DNA of 64,000 nucleotides from Rodentibacter caecimuris (lineage in GTDB: Bacteria; Pseudomonadota; Gammaproteobacteria; Enterobacterales; Pasteurellaceae), in the NCBI RefSeq assembly GCF_024622045.1, contig NZ_JANKBP010000003.1, one strand, 5' to 3'. The notes below the pieces were generated by a model. The model did not search any database. It was not told where the DNA came from and saw only the letters and a list, made by a program, of their open reading frames with translations. This document shows, one piece after another, positions 51,032 to 60,745 of this stretch (positions are counted from its first letter, which is position 1; every line of letters begins with the position of its first letter). The translations under genes and the position numbers were made by a program.

Positions 51032-52989
51032 TGTTGAGCCTATTACGAATGCTGAATGAGCAGGGGATTATCAGTTTAGCCGATTACTATTTTGCCAAAT
51101 TGATCGGGGATAAACAGCCGGCTAATCAGCCTGAAACCGTTAAGAATTTGGCGGTGTTACTTGCCGCACTTTGTAGTTGGCACTATGCGCAAGGAAATAC
51201 CTGCATTGAATTAGATAAAACATTGGAACGAAATTTGTTCGGCTTGGCATATCGTGTGACCGAAAAAAATTATTTGGCGGAAATTCAGCAAAAAATTAAT
51301 TATTTGCCCGTAGAACAGTGGCAGGCAGCACTACAGGGGCACATTGCTTTTAGCCAAACTCCACACAGTCAGGCTGCCCCTATGGTGTTTCAATTTAACG
51401 CTTTATATTTTTATCGTATTTGGCACGATGAATATCGTGTGGCTCGATATATTAAAAATACATTGAAAAATAACCGCACTTTAGCGTTTTCCTATGATGA
51501 CATCCGCCAAAAATTGGCGGTTTATTTCCCATCTAAAGTAGAGGAAAGCGAAAAAATTGGCGCGGTTGATTGGCAAAAAGTTGCGGTCGCGACTGCAATT
51601 AAAAGCACCTTTAGTGTGATTACCGGGGGCCCCGGCACGGGAAAAACAACAACGGTTGCCCGTTTATTACTGGTATTGCAAGAGTTATATCAGTATCAAT
51701 TACACATTAAATTAGTCGCACCGACAGGAAAAGCCGCTTCCCGTTTAGAAGAATCCATTCATCATGCTTTACAGCGTTTGCAAGAGTCTATGGCGTTATC
51801 CGAGCGCTTATTGCAGTCTATTCCACAAAAAGCCGGCACCTTACATAGTCTGCTTGGAATCAATGCTTTTAACGAGAATACCCGTCATAATGAACATAAT
51901 CCGTTACAATTGGATGTATTGGTGGTGGATGAAACGTCAATGATTGATTTGCCATTAATGGCAAAATTAGTTAATGCGTTAAAACCGGAAACCCGTTTGA
52001 TTTTATTAGGGGATCAAGCGCAACTTGCTTCTGTGGAAGCGGGTGCCGTATTGGGGGAATTGGCACAGTGGGCAAACCAACCTTATAGCGATGAACAAGC
52101 CGATTATTTGCACCAAACGACGGGTTATAATGTGCCGAGTGCCGCAATAATCAATCCTATGCGTGATTGTTTATGTCATCTTACTTTTAGTCGTCGTTTT
52201 GATAAACATTCCGGCATTGGCAAACTTGCCGAACAGATTAAGCAGGGGAAAGGGGAAGAAAGTCTGGCATTATTCTCGGAATATCCGCAGGAATTGCATT
52301 TTAATGGTTTTGATGTCGAACAAGATGATCCTGTCTTTGTGCATCAAGTGGTGCAAAGTGCGGTAGAAAATTATGGTATTTATTTAACTGCATTACGTGA
52401 GTTACAGAGACAGAATAAAGATTTTAATAGTCAGGACGAAAACGGCAAAACCTATGCGGAGATCATTCAATTCCTTTTTAATTCAAGCCGATTTTTGACC
52501 GCACTTCGTAGCAGTGCATTGGGGGTAGAAAATCTAAATAAAGAAATCGCGTTAGCCCTCCGTCGTGCAAATCTTATTTGGTTTCACAATGAGCAAGATT
52601 GGTATATTGGCAAGCCAATTATGATTACCGAAAACGATCACAATATACGCTTGTATAACGGCGATATTGGATTGTGTTTGGCAAAGGGTAAGGTATGGTT
52701 TGGTGATCGTGAAGTATTAACCAGCCGTATTCCTGCCCATGAACCGGCATTTATGATGACGATCCATAAATCGCAAGGTTCGGAATTTGATCACACGCTG
52801 ATGGTATTACCGACAGAGCCTAATCCTGTACTTTCCCGCGAATTGGTGTTTACTGCGGTAACCCGAGCCAAGAAATCACTCAGGGTTTTTGCCGATAAAA
52901 AAATTTGGAAAATGGCCGTGCGCCAAACGGTAAAACGGCAGAGTGGATTAGGTAAACTATTAGAAAATTTCATTCAAACAGGAGACTAA
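51028..52989 (+). CDS. recD: Exodeoxyribonuclease V alpha subunit RecD
   Basis: A 653-residue SF1B 5'-3' helicase, somewhat longer than E. coli RecD (608). Walker A is ITGGPGTGKTTTVARLL (about 198-214), motif II LVVDETSMIDLPLMAKL, and the C-terminal motif MMTIHKSQGSEFDHTLMVLP. Translation is coupled to recB through a 4-bp overlap. grxB starts directly after its stop. Confidence 0.96.
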   Translation: MMLSLLRMLNEQGIISLADYYFAKLIGDKQPANQPETVKNLAVLLAALCSWHYAQGNTCIELDKTLERNLFGLAYRVTEKNYLAEIQQKINYLPVEQWQAALQGHIAFSQTPHSQAAPMVFQFNALYFYRIWHDEYRVARYIKNTLKNNRTLAFSYDDIRQKLAVYFPSKVEESEKIGAVDWQKVAVATAIKSTFSVITGGPGTGKTTTVARLLLVLQELYQYQLHIKLVAPTGKAASRLEESIHHALQRLQESMALSERLLQSIPQKAGTLHSLLGINAFNENTRHNEHNPLQLDVLVVDETSMIDLPLMAKLVNALKPETRLILLGDQAQLASVEAGAVLGELAQWANQPYSDEQADYLHQTTGYNVPSAAIINPMRDCLCHLTFSRRFDKHSGIGKLAEQIKQGKGEESLALFSEYPQELHFNGFDVEQDDPVFVHQVVQSAVENYGIYLTALRELQRQNKDFNSQDENGKTYAEIIQFLFNSSRFLTALRSSALGVENLNKEIALALRRANLIWFHNEQDWYIGKPIMITENDHNIRLYNGDIGLCLAKGKVWFGDREVLTSRIPAHEPAFMMTIHKSQGSEFDHTLMVLPTEPNPVLSRELVFTAVTRAKKSLRVFADKKIWKMAVRQTVKRQSGLGKLLENFIQTGD

Positions 52990-52990
52990 T

Positions 52991-53638
52991 ATGAAATTAT
53001 ATGCTTATGATCATTGCCCGTTTTGTGTGCGTGCAAGAATGATTTTCGGCTTGAAAAATATCCCTTTTGAATTGGTTATTTTAGCCAATGATGATGAAAC
53101 GACGCCGATCGGGTTAGTTGGTAAAAAAGTAGTACCGATTTTAATTAAAGAGGACGGAACGGCAATGCCGGAAAGTTTGGATATTGTCCGTTATGTGGAT
53201 GAGAATATCGGTGAAAAAATGCTTTCCGAACCACTTCGTCCTGAAATTGATGCTTGGACGAAAACCGTCGGTAGTTATTACAACCATTTGCTAAGCCCAC
53301 GCTTTGTGAAAATGGGCTTACCGGAATTTAAAACTCAAAGTGCGGTGGATTATTTTACTAAAAAGAAAACCGAATCAATCGGGGATTTTCAACAGAATTT
53401 AGATGAAACGGCAAACTATCTTGTTCGCTTACATCAGGATCTCGACAATCTTGTGCCACTGATGAAATCCGCTTCTGCATTGAATGGGGCGCTTTCCTTG
53501 GAAGATATTATCGTTTTCCCAATGTTGCGTAATTTAACTTGTGTCCGTGGTATTCAATTTCCGGCGGAAGTGACGGCATATTTGGAGAAAATGTCCGAAC
53601 TAAGTGGCGTAGCCTTGTATTTTGATAAAGCAATTTAA
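52991..53638 (+). CDS. grxB: Glutaredoxin 2
   Basis: A 215-residue GST-like glutaredoxin. The redox motif is C9-P-F-C12 in YAYDHCPFCVRARM; KKVVPILIKEDGTAMPES supplies the cis-proline and glutathione contacts. A C-terminal helical domain follows. It starts two bases after recD's stop, with AGGAGA inside the recD end, and is closed by a strong terminator. Confidence 0.96.
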   Translation: MKLYAYDHCPFCVRARMIFGLKNIPFELVILANDDETTPIGLVGKKVVPILIKEDGTAMPESLDIVRYVDENIGEKMLSEPLRPEIDAWTKTVGSYYNHLLSPRFVKMGLPEFKTQSAVDYFTKKKTESIGDFQQNLDETANYLVRLHQDLDNLVPLMKSASALNGALSLEDIIVFPMLRNLTCVRGIQFPAEVTAYLEKMSELSGVALYFDKAI

Positions 53639-53644
53639 TAAACT

Positions 53645-53672
53645 AAAAAACCTGCCAAGCGGCAGGTTTTTT
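53645..53672. terminator. Bidirectional terminator between grxB and dps
   Basis: AAAAAACCTGCC (53645-53656), loop AAGC and GGCAGGTTTTTT (53661-53672) form a perfect 12-bp stem. Confidence 0.93.
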
Positions 53673-53685
53673 CATCATTTCTCAA

Positions 53686-54168
53686 TTATGCGTGGCAAGT
53701 TTGGCAAGCCGCTTGGAACATCCAGACAAGTTTTTCTTGTTCTTTGATGTAGTCGCTCATTTGAGAGGCAGTACCTTCATCATACGCATCGCCTGCAAGG
53801 GCTAAAATTTCGCGTTGTTGCTCAAGTAATACTTTTAAGCCGGATAAGGTTCCGGATAAACATTCTTGCGCACCGCTTACGGCAATGTCTTCTTGAATGC
53901 GGGATACTTTTAAGTATTGGCTATAAGCATTATTTGGGGTGTAGCCTAGGGTTAAGATACGTTCTGCCACTTCATCTACTTTAGTGACTAAATCTGTGTA
54001 AATTTCTTCAAATTTTGCATGTAACTCAAAGAAGTTTACGCCTTTAATATTCCAGTGATAACCACGAATGTTGGTATAGAAAACTTGATAGGTTGCCAGT
54101 AGGTCATTTAATTTACTTGCTAATTCTGCCGATTTTGCTGTATCTAGTCCGATTGATGTTTTTGACAT
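53686..54168 (-). CDS. dps: Dps family DNA-binding ferritin-like protein
   Basis: A 160-residue subunit of the dodecameric mini-ferritin that stores iron and shields DNA from peroxide. The intersubunit ferroxidase signature is visible in YTNIRGYHWNIKGVNFFELH followed by AKFEEIYTDLVTKVDEVAER. The N-terminal tail is short and not very lysine-rich, so direct DNA binding is uncertain. AAGGGG precedes the ATG. A TATAAT -10 candidate lies at 54236-54241. Confidence 0.95.
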   Translation of the reverse strand: MSKTSIGLDTAKSAELASKLNDLLATYQVFYTNIRGYHWNIKGVNFFELHAKFEEIYTDLVTKVDEVAERILTLGYTPNNAYSQYLKVSRIQEDIAVSGAQECLSGTLSGLKVLLEQQREILALAGDAYDEGTASQMSDYIKEQEKLVWMFQAACQTCHA

Positions 54169-54460
54169 AATGATTTCCCCTTATGTTGTTAATGAATTTT
54201 TTAGAAGCCGAAACTGTTTCGTTTCAAGTGTCGTCATTATACATAATAAAAGTAGGGAATAAAGCCACTTTTATTAGATAGAATTAATAGATTATTTGTA
54301 TCAAAACCAATATTTTGAAAGGTTTAACGATTAATTAACAAATGTCCGCCGTGCTTAGCTTCTGATCTTTTTAACAAATCTTGTAAATAAGCGATTGATT
54401 AGTCTGATTTTGATCTACAATAAGTGCGGTTAAATTTTAAAATGTTTTTAAGGAGAGAAT
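54169..54460. other. dps-cdd divergent intergenic region
   Basis: About 290 bp of AT-rich sequence. It holds a dps -10 candidate (minus strand, 54236-54241) and a USS at 54422-54430 just before the cdd ribosome-binding site. I see no OxyR or Fur site I would defend. Confidence 0.5.
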
Positions 54461-55339
54461 GTGCAGGAATTAATTAAAAATGTATTGCCACTAGATATTG
54501 CTCTCAATCAAGCAATTATCAAAAAACTTGAAGAAGGGCAGTGGGCTGGTTTTTTAAATCATCAACAAGTCGCACGGCTTTGTCGGGATTTTGATTATAA
54601 CCCTTTGGAATTGGCAATATATTTGCTTCCCGTCGCGGCTTGTTATAGTCATGCGGACATTTCCCGTTTTAACGTTGGTGCAGTGGCAATAGGTGAACAG
54701 GGCGATTTTTACTTTGGTGCGAATCAGGAGTTTGCCGATACGGCGATTCAGCAAACTATTCATGCGGAACAAAGTGCCATTAGCCATGCGTGGTTGCGTG
54801 GTGAAACAAGGATTACCGATGTGGTTGTTAATTACACGCCCTGCGGTCATTGCCGACAATTTATGAATGAGCTGCACGGTGCAGAACGTTTAAATATTCA
54901 CCTACCCCATAGTTTACATAATCCTTTACAGAATTATTTGCCGGATTCTTTTGGGCCAAAAGATTTAAATATCGCGACACATCTATTAGCAAAAGAAGAT
55001 CATCATTTGGCTGCTAATTCTTCCGATGAATTGATTAATCAAGCGATTTTAGCCGCGAATCAATCCCATTGCCCTTATTCCGAAAGCCCCCATGGCATTG
55101 CGATTTTATTTAAAAATGGTGAGACAATTCACGGGCAATATGCAGAAAATGCGGCGTTTAATCCAAGTTTGCCTGCATTACAAACCGCCTTGAATTTTGC
55201 TTATCTCAATAATAAAAAGCTCGGGGATATTCAGCGTATCGTAATGGCTGAACGGGTGGTAAATTTTAGCCATAAAAACATGGCTGAACAGCTTTTACAG
55301 ACGTTAAATTTACCTGAATTGGAATATGTGGGCGTATAA
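54461..55339 (+). CDS. cdd: Cytidine deaminase
   Basis: A 292-residue dimeric cytidine/deoxycytidine deaminase of the long enterobacterial type (E. coli 294). Zinc and catalytic motifs are TIHAEQSAISHAWL and YTPCGHCRQFMNELHG. A C-terminal degenerate deaminase-like domain (HCPYSESPHGIAILFKNGET) follows. It starts at GTG with AAGGAGAG seven bases upstream. Confidence 0.97.
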   Translation: MQELIKNVLPLDIALNQAIIKKLEEGQWAGFLNHQQVARLCRDFDYNPLELAIYLLPVAACYSHADISRFNVGAVAIGEQGDFYFGANQEFADTAIQQTIHAEQSAISHAWLRGETRITDVVVNYTPCGHCRQFMNELHGAERLNIHLPHSLHNPLQNYLPDSFGPKDLNIATHLLAKEDHHLAANSSDELINQAILAANQSHCPYSESPHGIAILFKNGETIHGQYAENAAFNPSLPALQTALNFAYLNNKKLGDIQRIVMAERVVNFSHKNMAEQLLQTLNLPELEYVGV

Positions 55340-55367
55340 CAAAATAGGGTAGAACAATCTACCCGTT

Positions 55368-56189
55368 TTATTGGCTTTTCGTTTGAAAACGTTGAGCGAT
55401 TTCTTGAAAAAGCGTTTGTATTTGTTCGGCACGGTGTCCGAGAACACGAAGCATCATTCCTCCCTCGTTCAAGAGTGAGGCGCCAACTAACATATTTTTT
55501 ACTTCAGCAATTTGAGTGTGGATAGATTGTAAAACCGCTTTCAATTCAACCGCACTTTTGCCTAGGTTTAGATAGATTAATGAGCCTTGATGAGAATAAT
55601 TTTCCATTTGGCTTAATGCGGTGAGATTCATTGCGGAGGGCTGCCATTGAATACAATCTGATACCAACGGTCGTTTTTTTCCGTCATTTTGCAATGTATA
55701 AATTTTCAAATGGGATGAAAACCGTCTAAAAGCAAAACGTTCATCATTCAACACACGCCCAACAGCGATAATCTCACCATAAATAAGCTCCGCCTTTTCA
55801 CACATTTCAATTAAGGTTTTCTGTTTAAAAGCAGAATCTTTATGCAACACTAAGGGATGAGGCAAATAGAATAAGCGGCTTCCCTCTGCCAAATGAATTT
55901 GTGTGAGTTGCTCGGCACAGTCGCCTGCATTCATTGATTGAACACGGGTAAACGCCTGAGTATTGAGCGAAAGTGCGGTTGATTTTGCCAAAGAAATTTG
56001 AATATTCAGCCTATCACCCGCCAATACACCGGGGGAAGACGACATTTGCATGGCATTCAACCCCTGCCGCCAACTACCCGAATAGTGGGGTAAAACCATC
56101 ACCTTAAAGGGTGGTGTGGCAAAATATTCGGCAAGTTGGGTTTTCCCGTTTGGAGAAAGTTTGGTGGAAAGTTTGAGTTTACTGTTCAT
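55368..56189 (-). CDS. ureD: Urease accessory protein UreD/UreH
   Basis: A 273-residue urease chaperone that, with UreF and UreG, delivers nickel to apo-urease. Family text includes HYSGSWRQGLNAMQMSSSPG, VLAGDRLNIQISLA and LFYLPHPLVLHKDSAF. It is the last gene of the operon; the Haemophilus literature calls it ureH. The start has only a weak ribosome-binding site. Confidence 0.95.
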   Translation of the reverse strand: MNSKLKLSTKLSPNGKTQLAEYFATPPFKVMVLPHYSGSWRQGLNAMQMSSSPGVLAGDRLNIQISLAKSTALSLNTQAFTRVQSMNAGDCAEQLTQIHLAEGSRLFYLPHPLVLHKDSAFKQKTLIEMCEKAELIYGEIIAVGRVLNDERFAFRRFSSHLKIYTLQNDGKKRPLVSDCIQWQPSAMNLTALSQMENYSHQGSLIYLNLGKSAVELKAVLQSIHTQIAEVKNMLVGASLLNEGGMMLRVLGHRAEQIQTLFQEIAQRFQTKSQ

Positions 56190-56237
56190 TATTTTTCAAA
56201 CCGATCATTCCCTCTTTGCTAAAAAGAGGGATCGTTT

Positions 56238-56873
56238 TTATCTTATCAATCCCGTAGGTTCTTCTACATTTTTCAATAATGCATATTTTTCGATCCAGCC
56301 GATCACCCCATCGAGATTTTCTTTTTTCATCAGATTGGTGAAAATAAATGGCTGACCGTTACGCATACGGCGGGCGTCTCGTTCCATCACGCTTAAATCC
56401 GCCCCGACGAACGGCGCAAGATCGGTTTTGTTGATAACCAGTAAATCCGAGCGGGTAATACCCGGCCCGCCTTTACGTGGAATTTTTTCACCTTGTGCCA
56501 CGTCGATCACGAAAATGGTGACATCTGCCAAGTCTGGGCTAAAGGTTGCAGAAAGATTATCCCCACCTGATTCAATGAACACGATTTCCACATCAGGGAA
56601 ACGGGCTACCATTTCATCAACCGCCTCTAAGTTCATTGAGGCGTCTTCTCGGATTGCCGTATGAGGGCAGCCACCGGTTTCCACGCCCATAATACGTTCA
56701 GGGGGAAGCAGACTGTTTTTGGTTAAAAACTCCGCATCTTCTTGAGTGTAAATATCATTGGTGATTACCGCAACACTGTATTTGCCGGCAATTTCACGAG
56801 TGAGTTTTTCAATTAGCGCCGTTTTACCTGCCCCGACTGGGCCGGCTACGCCGATTTTAATGTAATTACGCAT
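56238..56873 (-). CDS. ureG: Urease accessory GTPase UreG
   Basis: A 211-residue SIMIBI GTPase that supplies energy for nickel insertion. P-loop GPVGAGKTAL (11-20), the metal-binding CPH in GVETGGCPHTAIREDAS, EIVFIESGGDNLSATFSPDL, and the base-specificity motif VINKTDLA are all intact. AAGGAAAA precedes the ATG. Confidence 0.98.
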   Translation of the reverse strand: MRNYIKIGVAGPVGAGKTALIEKLTREIAGKYSVAVITNDIYTQEDAEFLTKNSLLPPERIMGVETGGCPHTAIREDASMNLEAVDEMVARFPDVEIVFIESGGDNLSATFSPDLADVTIFVIDVAQGEKIPRKGGPGITRSDLLVINKTDLAPFVGADLSVMERDARRMRNGQPFIFTNLMKKENLDGVIGWIEKYALLKNVEEPTGLIR

Positions 56874-56952
56874 TGGTTTTCCTTAGCAAAAATAGTTTAG
56901 AAATGACCGCACTTTTGACTTCCGTCGTTTACGGAGAAATGAATAAATTTAT

Positions 56953-57678
56953 TTATGACATATATAATCGAGTATAAAGCTGTTCATGTTGCATTGCCCG
57001 AATATCATTGGCGAGAGTGGCAGAACCAAGCCAGTCAAGATTAGGATTTAAACTTAGTTCTACCGCTTGTTGCAGCGGTTGACGCAAGCCGAACAAAATA
57101 TCTTGTCCGTCCATTTGACTTAACGGAATCAGTTTTACACCGTTGGTGATCACACCGACTGCTGCGTTGTAATAAAAGGCATAGAGCGTATCGGCTTTGG
57201 TGAGACCCATTGTTTGGGCGATCATAGCGAATACGATAGGGAAGTAGCCTTGTACGCATTTTTCGCTGATCGCTTGCTGATATGCCATGAGAACTGGATG
57301 ATTTTCATAGCGAATGAAAATTTTGAGCAACCGCACACCGAGTTTAAAGCTGCCTTCACGGCTTTCACGAGCCACCTTGGTGGCGGAAAGTTCCCAATCC
57401 AGTTCGCATAAGCGGTCGAAATCGTGGCTTTCCATTGCATTGAAGGAAAGAGAAAGATACGCCCCGTCATTGTAAATCCAGTTTTGTAACAGCTGGGTTT
57501 GAACATAGTCTTCAAGCGTAGCTTTGCTTTCCACAATACGTTGTTGGACGAAAGTTTCCAAACCGTTGGAATGGTTAAATCCGCCAATAGGTAGGGTTGG
57601 ATCAACCAAGTGTAGCAATGCGCCTAGATCAGCCAAACTACGGTTTTTAGCTAAATTACGGTTTAATGTTGATGCCAA
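56953..57678 (-). CDS. ureF: Urease accessory protein UreF
   Basis: A 241-residue all-helical accessory protein that activates UreG. LLHLVDPTLPIGGFNHSNGL and a C-terminal RQPLQQAVELSLNPNLDWLG are typical. It overlaps the ureE end by 16 bp. The gap to ureG (79 bp) holds a USS. Confidence 0.95.
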   Translation of the reverse strand: MASTLNRNLAKNRSLADLGALLHLVDPTLPIGGFNHSNGLETFVQQRIVESKATLEDYVQTQLLQNWIYNDGAYLSLSFNAMESHDFDRLCELDWELSATKVARESREGSFKLGVRLLKIFIRYENHPVLMAYQQAISEKCVQGYFPIVFAMIAQTMGLTKADTLYAFYYNAAVGVITNGVKLIPLSQMDGQDILFGLRQPLQQAVELSLNPNLDWLGSATLANDIRAMQHEQLYTRLYMS

Positions 57679-58226
57679 TTTCCGTCTCCGTGGTGATGGT
57701 AAGTACCCTGTGAATGAGCGTGAGCATGGCTGTGCGAATGACCGTGTCCTTGTGCGGAATTGGCGCGCAACGCTTGGCTTAAACGGCGTTCTGCTTTTTG
57801 CGGATTAAATCCCGCAGCTTGTAGCCAATCAAACATCGGTTTGTCATAAGATAAGGTGACTTCATCACCGTCTAAAAACAGCGGTGAATGTTTGTTACCG
57901 ATTTCATAGCAGGCTCGCGCCATTTCAGGTAAGGTTTTTGGTGAAAGTACGATGACTTCACTTGGCAAAATATCGATCACGATTGCCAGTTCATCGCTAA
58001 TAAACACCACATCATTATGTTTCAACCGTTGCCCTTCTTTGAGCAAACGAAACGCCACTTCACGTCCTGTGTCAGTGGTTTTTCGTAAAATATTGCGTTC
58101 GCTTTCATACCATTGTAACGGCACACGCTCAATGGCTTGAGTGGTGATTTTACCTTCTTGTTGAAGGTCGGATAAATTGCCCAAGATGTTTTCCATAATG
58201 GGGAGAATGGAGTTGATAATTTTCAT
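57663..58226 (-). CDS. ureE: Urease accessory nickel-binding protein UreE
   Basis: A 187-residue nickel carrier. The core has ESERNILRKTTDTGREVAFR and MARACYEIGNKHSPLFLDGD with the interface histidine. The C-terminus is a histidine-rich nickel-binding tail (HGHSHSHAHAHSQ, then HHHGDGNWHQH). The N-terminus MKIINSILPIMENILGNLSD fits the longer Haemophilus form, though the ribosome-binding site is weak. Confidence 0.96.
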   Translation of the reverse strand: MKIINSILPIMENILGNLSDLQQEGKITTQAIERVPLQWYESERNILRKTTDTGREVAFRLLKEGQRLKHNDVVFISDELAIVIDILPSEVIVLSPKTLPEMARACYEIGNKHSPLFLDGDEVTLSYDKPMFDWLQAAGFNPQKAERRLSQALRANSAQGHGHSHSHAHAHSQGTYHHHGDGNWHQH

Positions 58227-58285
58227 ATTTTTTCGATAAAACTCAACATTCTCTTTTCTACAAATCGGTAGAAGAGAGAGAATAA

Positions 58286-60004
58286 CTAGAACATAAAATA
58301 CCGCTGAGCCAATGGCACTTTCTCGGCGGGTTCACAAGTGATAAGTTCGCCGTTCACTCGAACTTCGTAGCGCTCTGGATCGACAGTAATTTCAGGTGTG
58401 GCATCATTATGAACCAAGTCTTTTTTGCCAATATTACGGCAGCCTTTTACCGCAATGAGCTCTTTTTCGATACCGAAATTTTCTTTAATATTCGCATCAA
58501 CACCGGCTTGTGACACGAAGTACACAGCGGTTTGGGCGGTAGCTTTGCCTTGGCTGCCATACATCGGGCGGTAGAATACCGGTTGTGGTGTAGGGATTGA
58601 GGCATTCGGATCGCCCATTTTGGCATAGCTAATCAAGCCTTTTTTGATAACGGTTTCAGGTTTTACACCGAAAAACATCGGTTTCCATAACACAATATCG
58701 GCAATTTTGCCGACTTCTAATGAGCCAACGTGATCCGCAATACCGTGAGCAATAGCCGGGTTGATAGTGTATTTGGCGATGTAGCGTTTAATGCGGAAGT
58801 TATCGTTGCCTTCCGAACCAAGTTCGCCACGTTGTGCTTTCATTTTGTCTGCGGTTTGCCAAGTACGGGTGACCACTTCACCGACACGTCCCATTGCTTG
58901 CGAGTCGGAACTCATAATTGAGAATACGCCGATATCGTGCAGAATATCTTCTGCGGCAATGGTTTCAGGACGGATACGACTGTCTGCGAACGCGACATCT
59001 TCCGGTACGCACTTATCTAAATGATGACAAACCATCAACATATCCAAATGCTCGTCAATGGTGTTTACCGTGAACGGACGGGTCGGGTTGGTGGAAGCGG
59101 GGAGTACATTCGGATACATTGCCGCTTTAATGATGTCGGGAGCGTGTCCGCCGCCAGCACCTTCAGTGTGGAAAGTGTGGATCACTCGTCCGTCAATGGC
59201 TTTCATCGTATCTTCTAAGAAGCCGCTCTCATTGAGGGTATCGGTGTGGATCGCTACTTGTACGTCCATTTCGTCTGCGACTTTCAGTGCCGCATTGATG
59301 ACTGCCGGTGTTGCCCCCCAGTCTTCATGAATTTTCAAACCTAATGCGCCGGCACGAATTTGCTCTCTTAACGGTTCAAGGGTTGAACAGTTGCCTTTAC
59401 CGAAAAAGCCGACATTGACAGGCAATGCTTCCGCTGCTTGAAACATTCTTTGCAGATTCCACGCTCCCGGTGTACAGGTGGTGGCGTGCGTACCGTCTGC
59501 CGGGCCTGTACCACCGCCAATTAATGTTGTTGTACCGTTTTCGAGGGCGTGTTGGGCTTGTTGCGGGCAGATAAAGTGAATGTGGGTATCAATTCCCCCT
59601 GCGGTCGCAATTAAATTAGCGCCATTATGGACTTCTGTACTGACACCGATAATCATATTTGGGGTAACGCCGTTCATTGTATCGGGATTACCGGCTTGAC
59701 CTATGCCAACGATTCGCCCGTCACGAATACCAATATCCGCTTTGATAATGCCAAGTTTCGCATCAATAATCATCACATTAGTGATGACAAGATCGAGGAC
59801 ATTGGGATTATCACGCGTTGCCGTACCGGATTGTGCCATACCGTCACGGACGCTTTTTCCACCGCCAAACTTACATTCATCACCTTGAGTGAGTAAATCT
59901 TGTTCAATGGTTGCCCATAAATCCGTATCGCCTAAACGCACGCTATCGCCCACCGTCGGGCCATAAGTTGCGACATATTGGGCTCTTGGAATTGTTAATG
60001 CCAT
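58286..60004 (-). CDS. ureC: Urease alpha subunit
   Basis: The 572-residue catalytic subunit that hydrolyses urea to ammonia and carbamate. GGIDTHIHFICPQQ holds nickel-binding histidines, GALGLKIHEDWGATP the lysine that is carbamylated to bridge the nickels, and MLMVCHHLDKCVPEDVAFAD the mobile-flap cysteine and histidine. No active-site residue appears missing. GGGGGAAATA precedes the ATG. Confidence 0.99.
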   Translation of the reverse strand: MALTIPRAQYVATYGPTVGDSVRLGDTDLWATIEQDLLTQGDECKFGGGKSVRDGMAQSGTATRDNPNVLDLVITNVMIIDAKLGIIKADIGIRDGRIVGIGQAGNPDTMNGVTPNMIIGVSTEVHNGANLIATAGGIDTHIHFICPQQAQHALENGTTTLIGGGTGPADGTHATTCTPGAWNLQRMFQAAEALPVNVGFFGKGNCSTLEPLREQIRAGALGLKIHEDWGATPAVINAALKVADEMDVQVAIHTDTLNESGFLEDTMKAIDGRVIHTFHTEGAGGGHAPDIIKAAMYPNVLPASTNPTRPFTVNTIDEHLDMLMVCHHLDKCVPEDVAFADSRIRPETIAAEDILHDIGVFSIMSSDSQAMGRVGEVVTRTWQTADKMKAQRGELGSEGNDNFRIKRYIAKYTINPAIAHGIADHVGSLEVGKIADIVLWKPMFFGVKPETVIKKGLISYAKMGDPNASIPTPQPVFYRPMYGSQGKATAQTAVYFVSQAGVDANIKENFGIEKELIAVKGCRNIGKKDLVHNDATPEITVDPERYEVRVNGELITCEPAEKVPLAQRYFMF

Positions 60005-60013
60005 TATTTCCCC

Positions 60014-60319
60014 CTACAATTTGCCGTCAATTTTATTATGGAAACCGTAAATCACTTTGTTTCCGCCAAATTCTACTAACTCCACGGTTTTGACCTCACC
60101 CGGCTCAAAACGCACAGCATTGCCTGAGGGGACGTTTAAACGCATACCACGGGCTAAAGTGCGGTCAAATTCAAGGGCATTATTGGTTTCAAAAAAGTGG
60201 TAATGCGATCCAACTTGAATTGGACGGTCGCCTTTATTAACGACATCGATTTTTACGGTTTTCCGCCCAATATTCGCGTGAATATCACCGTTTGCTAATT
60301 TATATTCGCCTGGGATCAT
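60014..60319 (-). CDS. ureB: Urease beta subunit
   Basis: A 101-residue structural subunit. MIPGEYKLANGDIHANIGRK, GDRPIQVGSHYHFFETNNAL and RGMRLNVPSGNAVRFEPGE are characteristic. Separate ureA and ureB genes show the three-subunit bacterial form rather than the fused Helicobacter form. A USS lies inside (about 60157). AAAGGAATA precedes the ATG. Confidence 0.98.
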   Translation of the reverse strand: MIPGEYKLANGDIHANIGRKTVKIDVVNKGDRPIQVGSHYHFFETNNALEFDRTLARGMRLNVPSGNAVRFEPGEVKTVELVEFGGNKVIYGFHNKIDGKL

Positions 60320-60424
60320 TGTGTTATTCCTTTATTTTGTTTCGTTTACAAAGGGAGAAAAGAGCGGTTATTTTTCATTGATTTTTGCCACTTCACTACA
60401 ATTCTTCCTTCAGTCGTATAACCT

Positions 60425-60727
60425 TTATCTGATCGGATTGTGCACGGTAACGAGTTTTGTACCATCGGGAAAGGTTGCTTCAATTTGCACTTCATGTACC
60501 ATTTCGGGGATGCCTTCCATCACATCATCGACAGTTAAAAGTGTTGCACCGTACTGCATTACTTCCGCCACCGTCATGCCGTCACGTGCCGCTTCTTGTA
60601 GATGGCTGGCAATATAAGCGATAGATTCAGGATAGTTTAATTTTACGCCACGGGCTTTGCGTTTTGCCGCAAGCTCACCTGCAAGAAAAAGCATTAATTT
60701 TTCTTGTTCTCTTGATGTTAAATGCAT
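60425..60727 (-). CDS. ureA: Urease gamma subunit
   Basis: A 100-residue structural subunit: MHLTSREQEKLMLFLAGELA, ARGVKLNYPESIAYIASHLQ and EVQIEATFPDGTKLVTVHNP. It starts the structural genes and is separated from ureB by an unusually long 105-bp gap with nothing obvious in it, and from the urea transporter by 18 bp. Confidence 0.98.
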   Translation of the reverse strand: MHLTSREQEKLMLFLAGELAAKRKARGVKLNYPESIAYIASHLQEAARDGMTVAEVMQYGATLLTVDDVMEGIPEMVHEVQIEATFPDGTKLVTVHNPIR

Positions 60728-60745
60728 AGTTATCTTCTCTCTTTA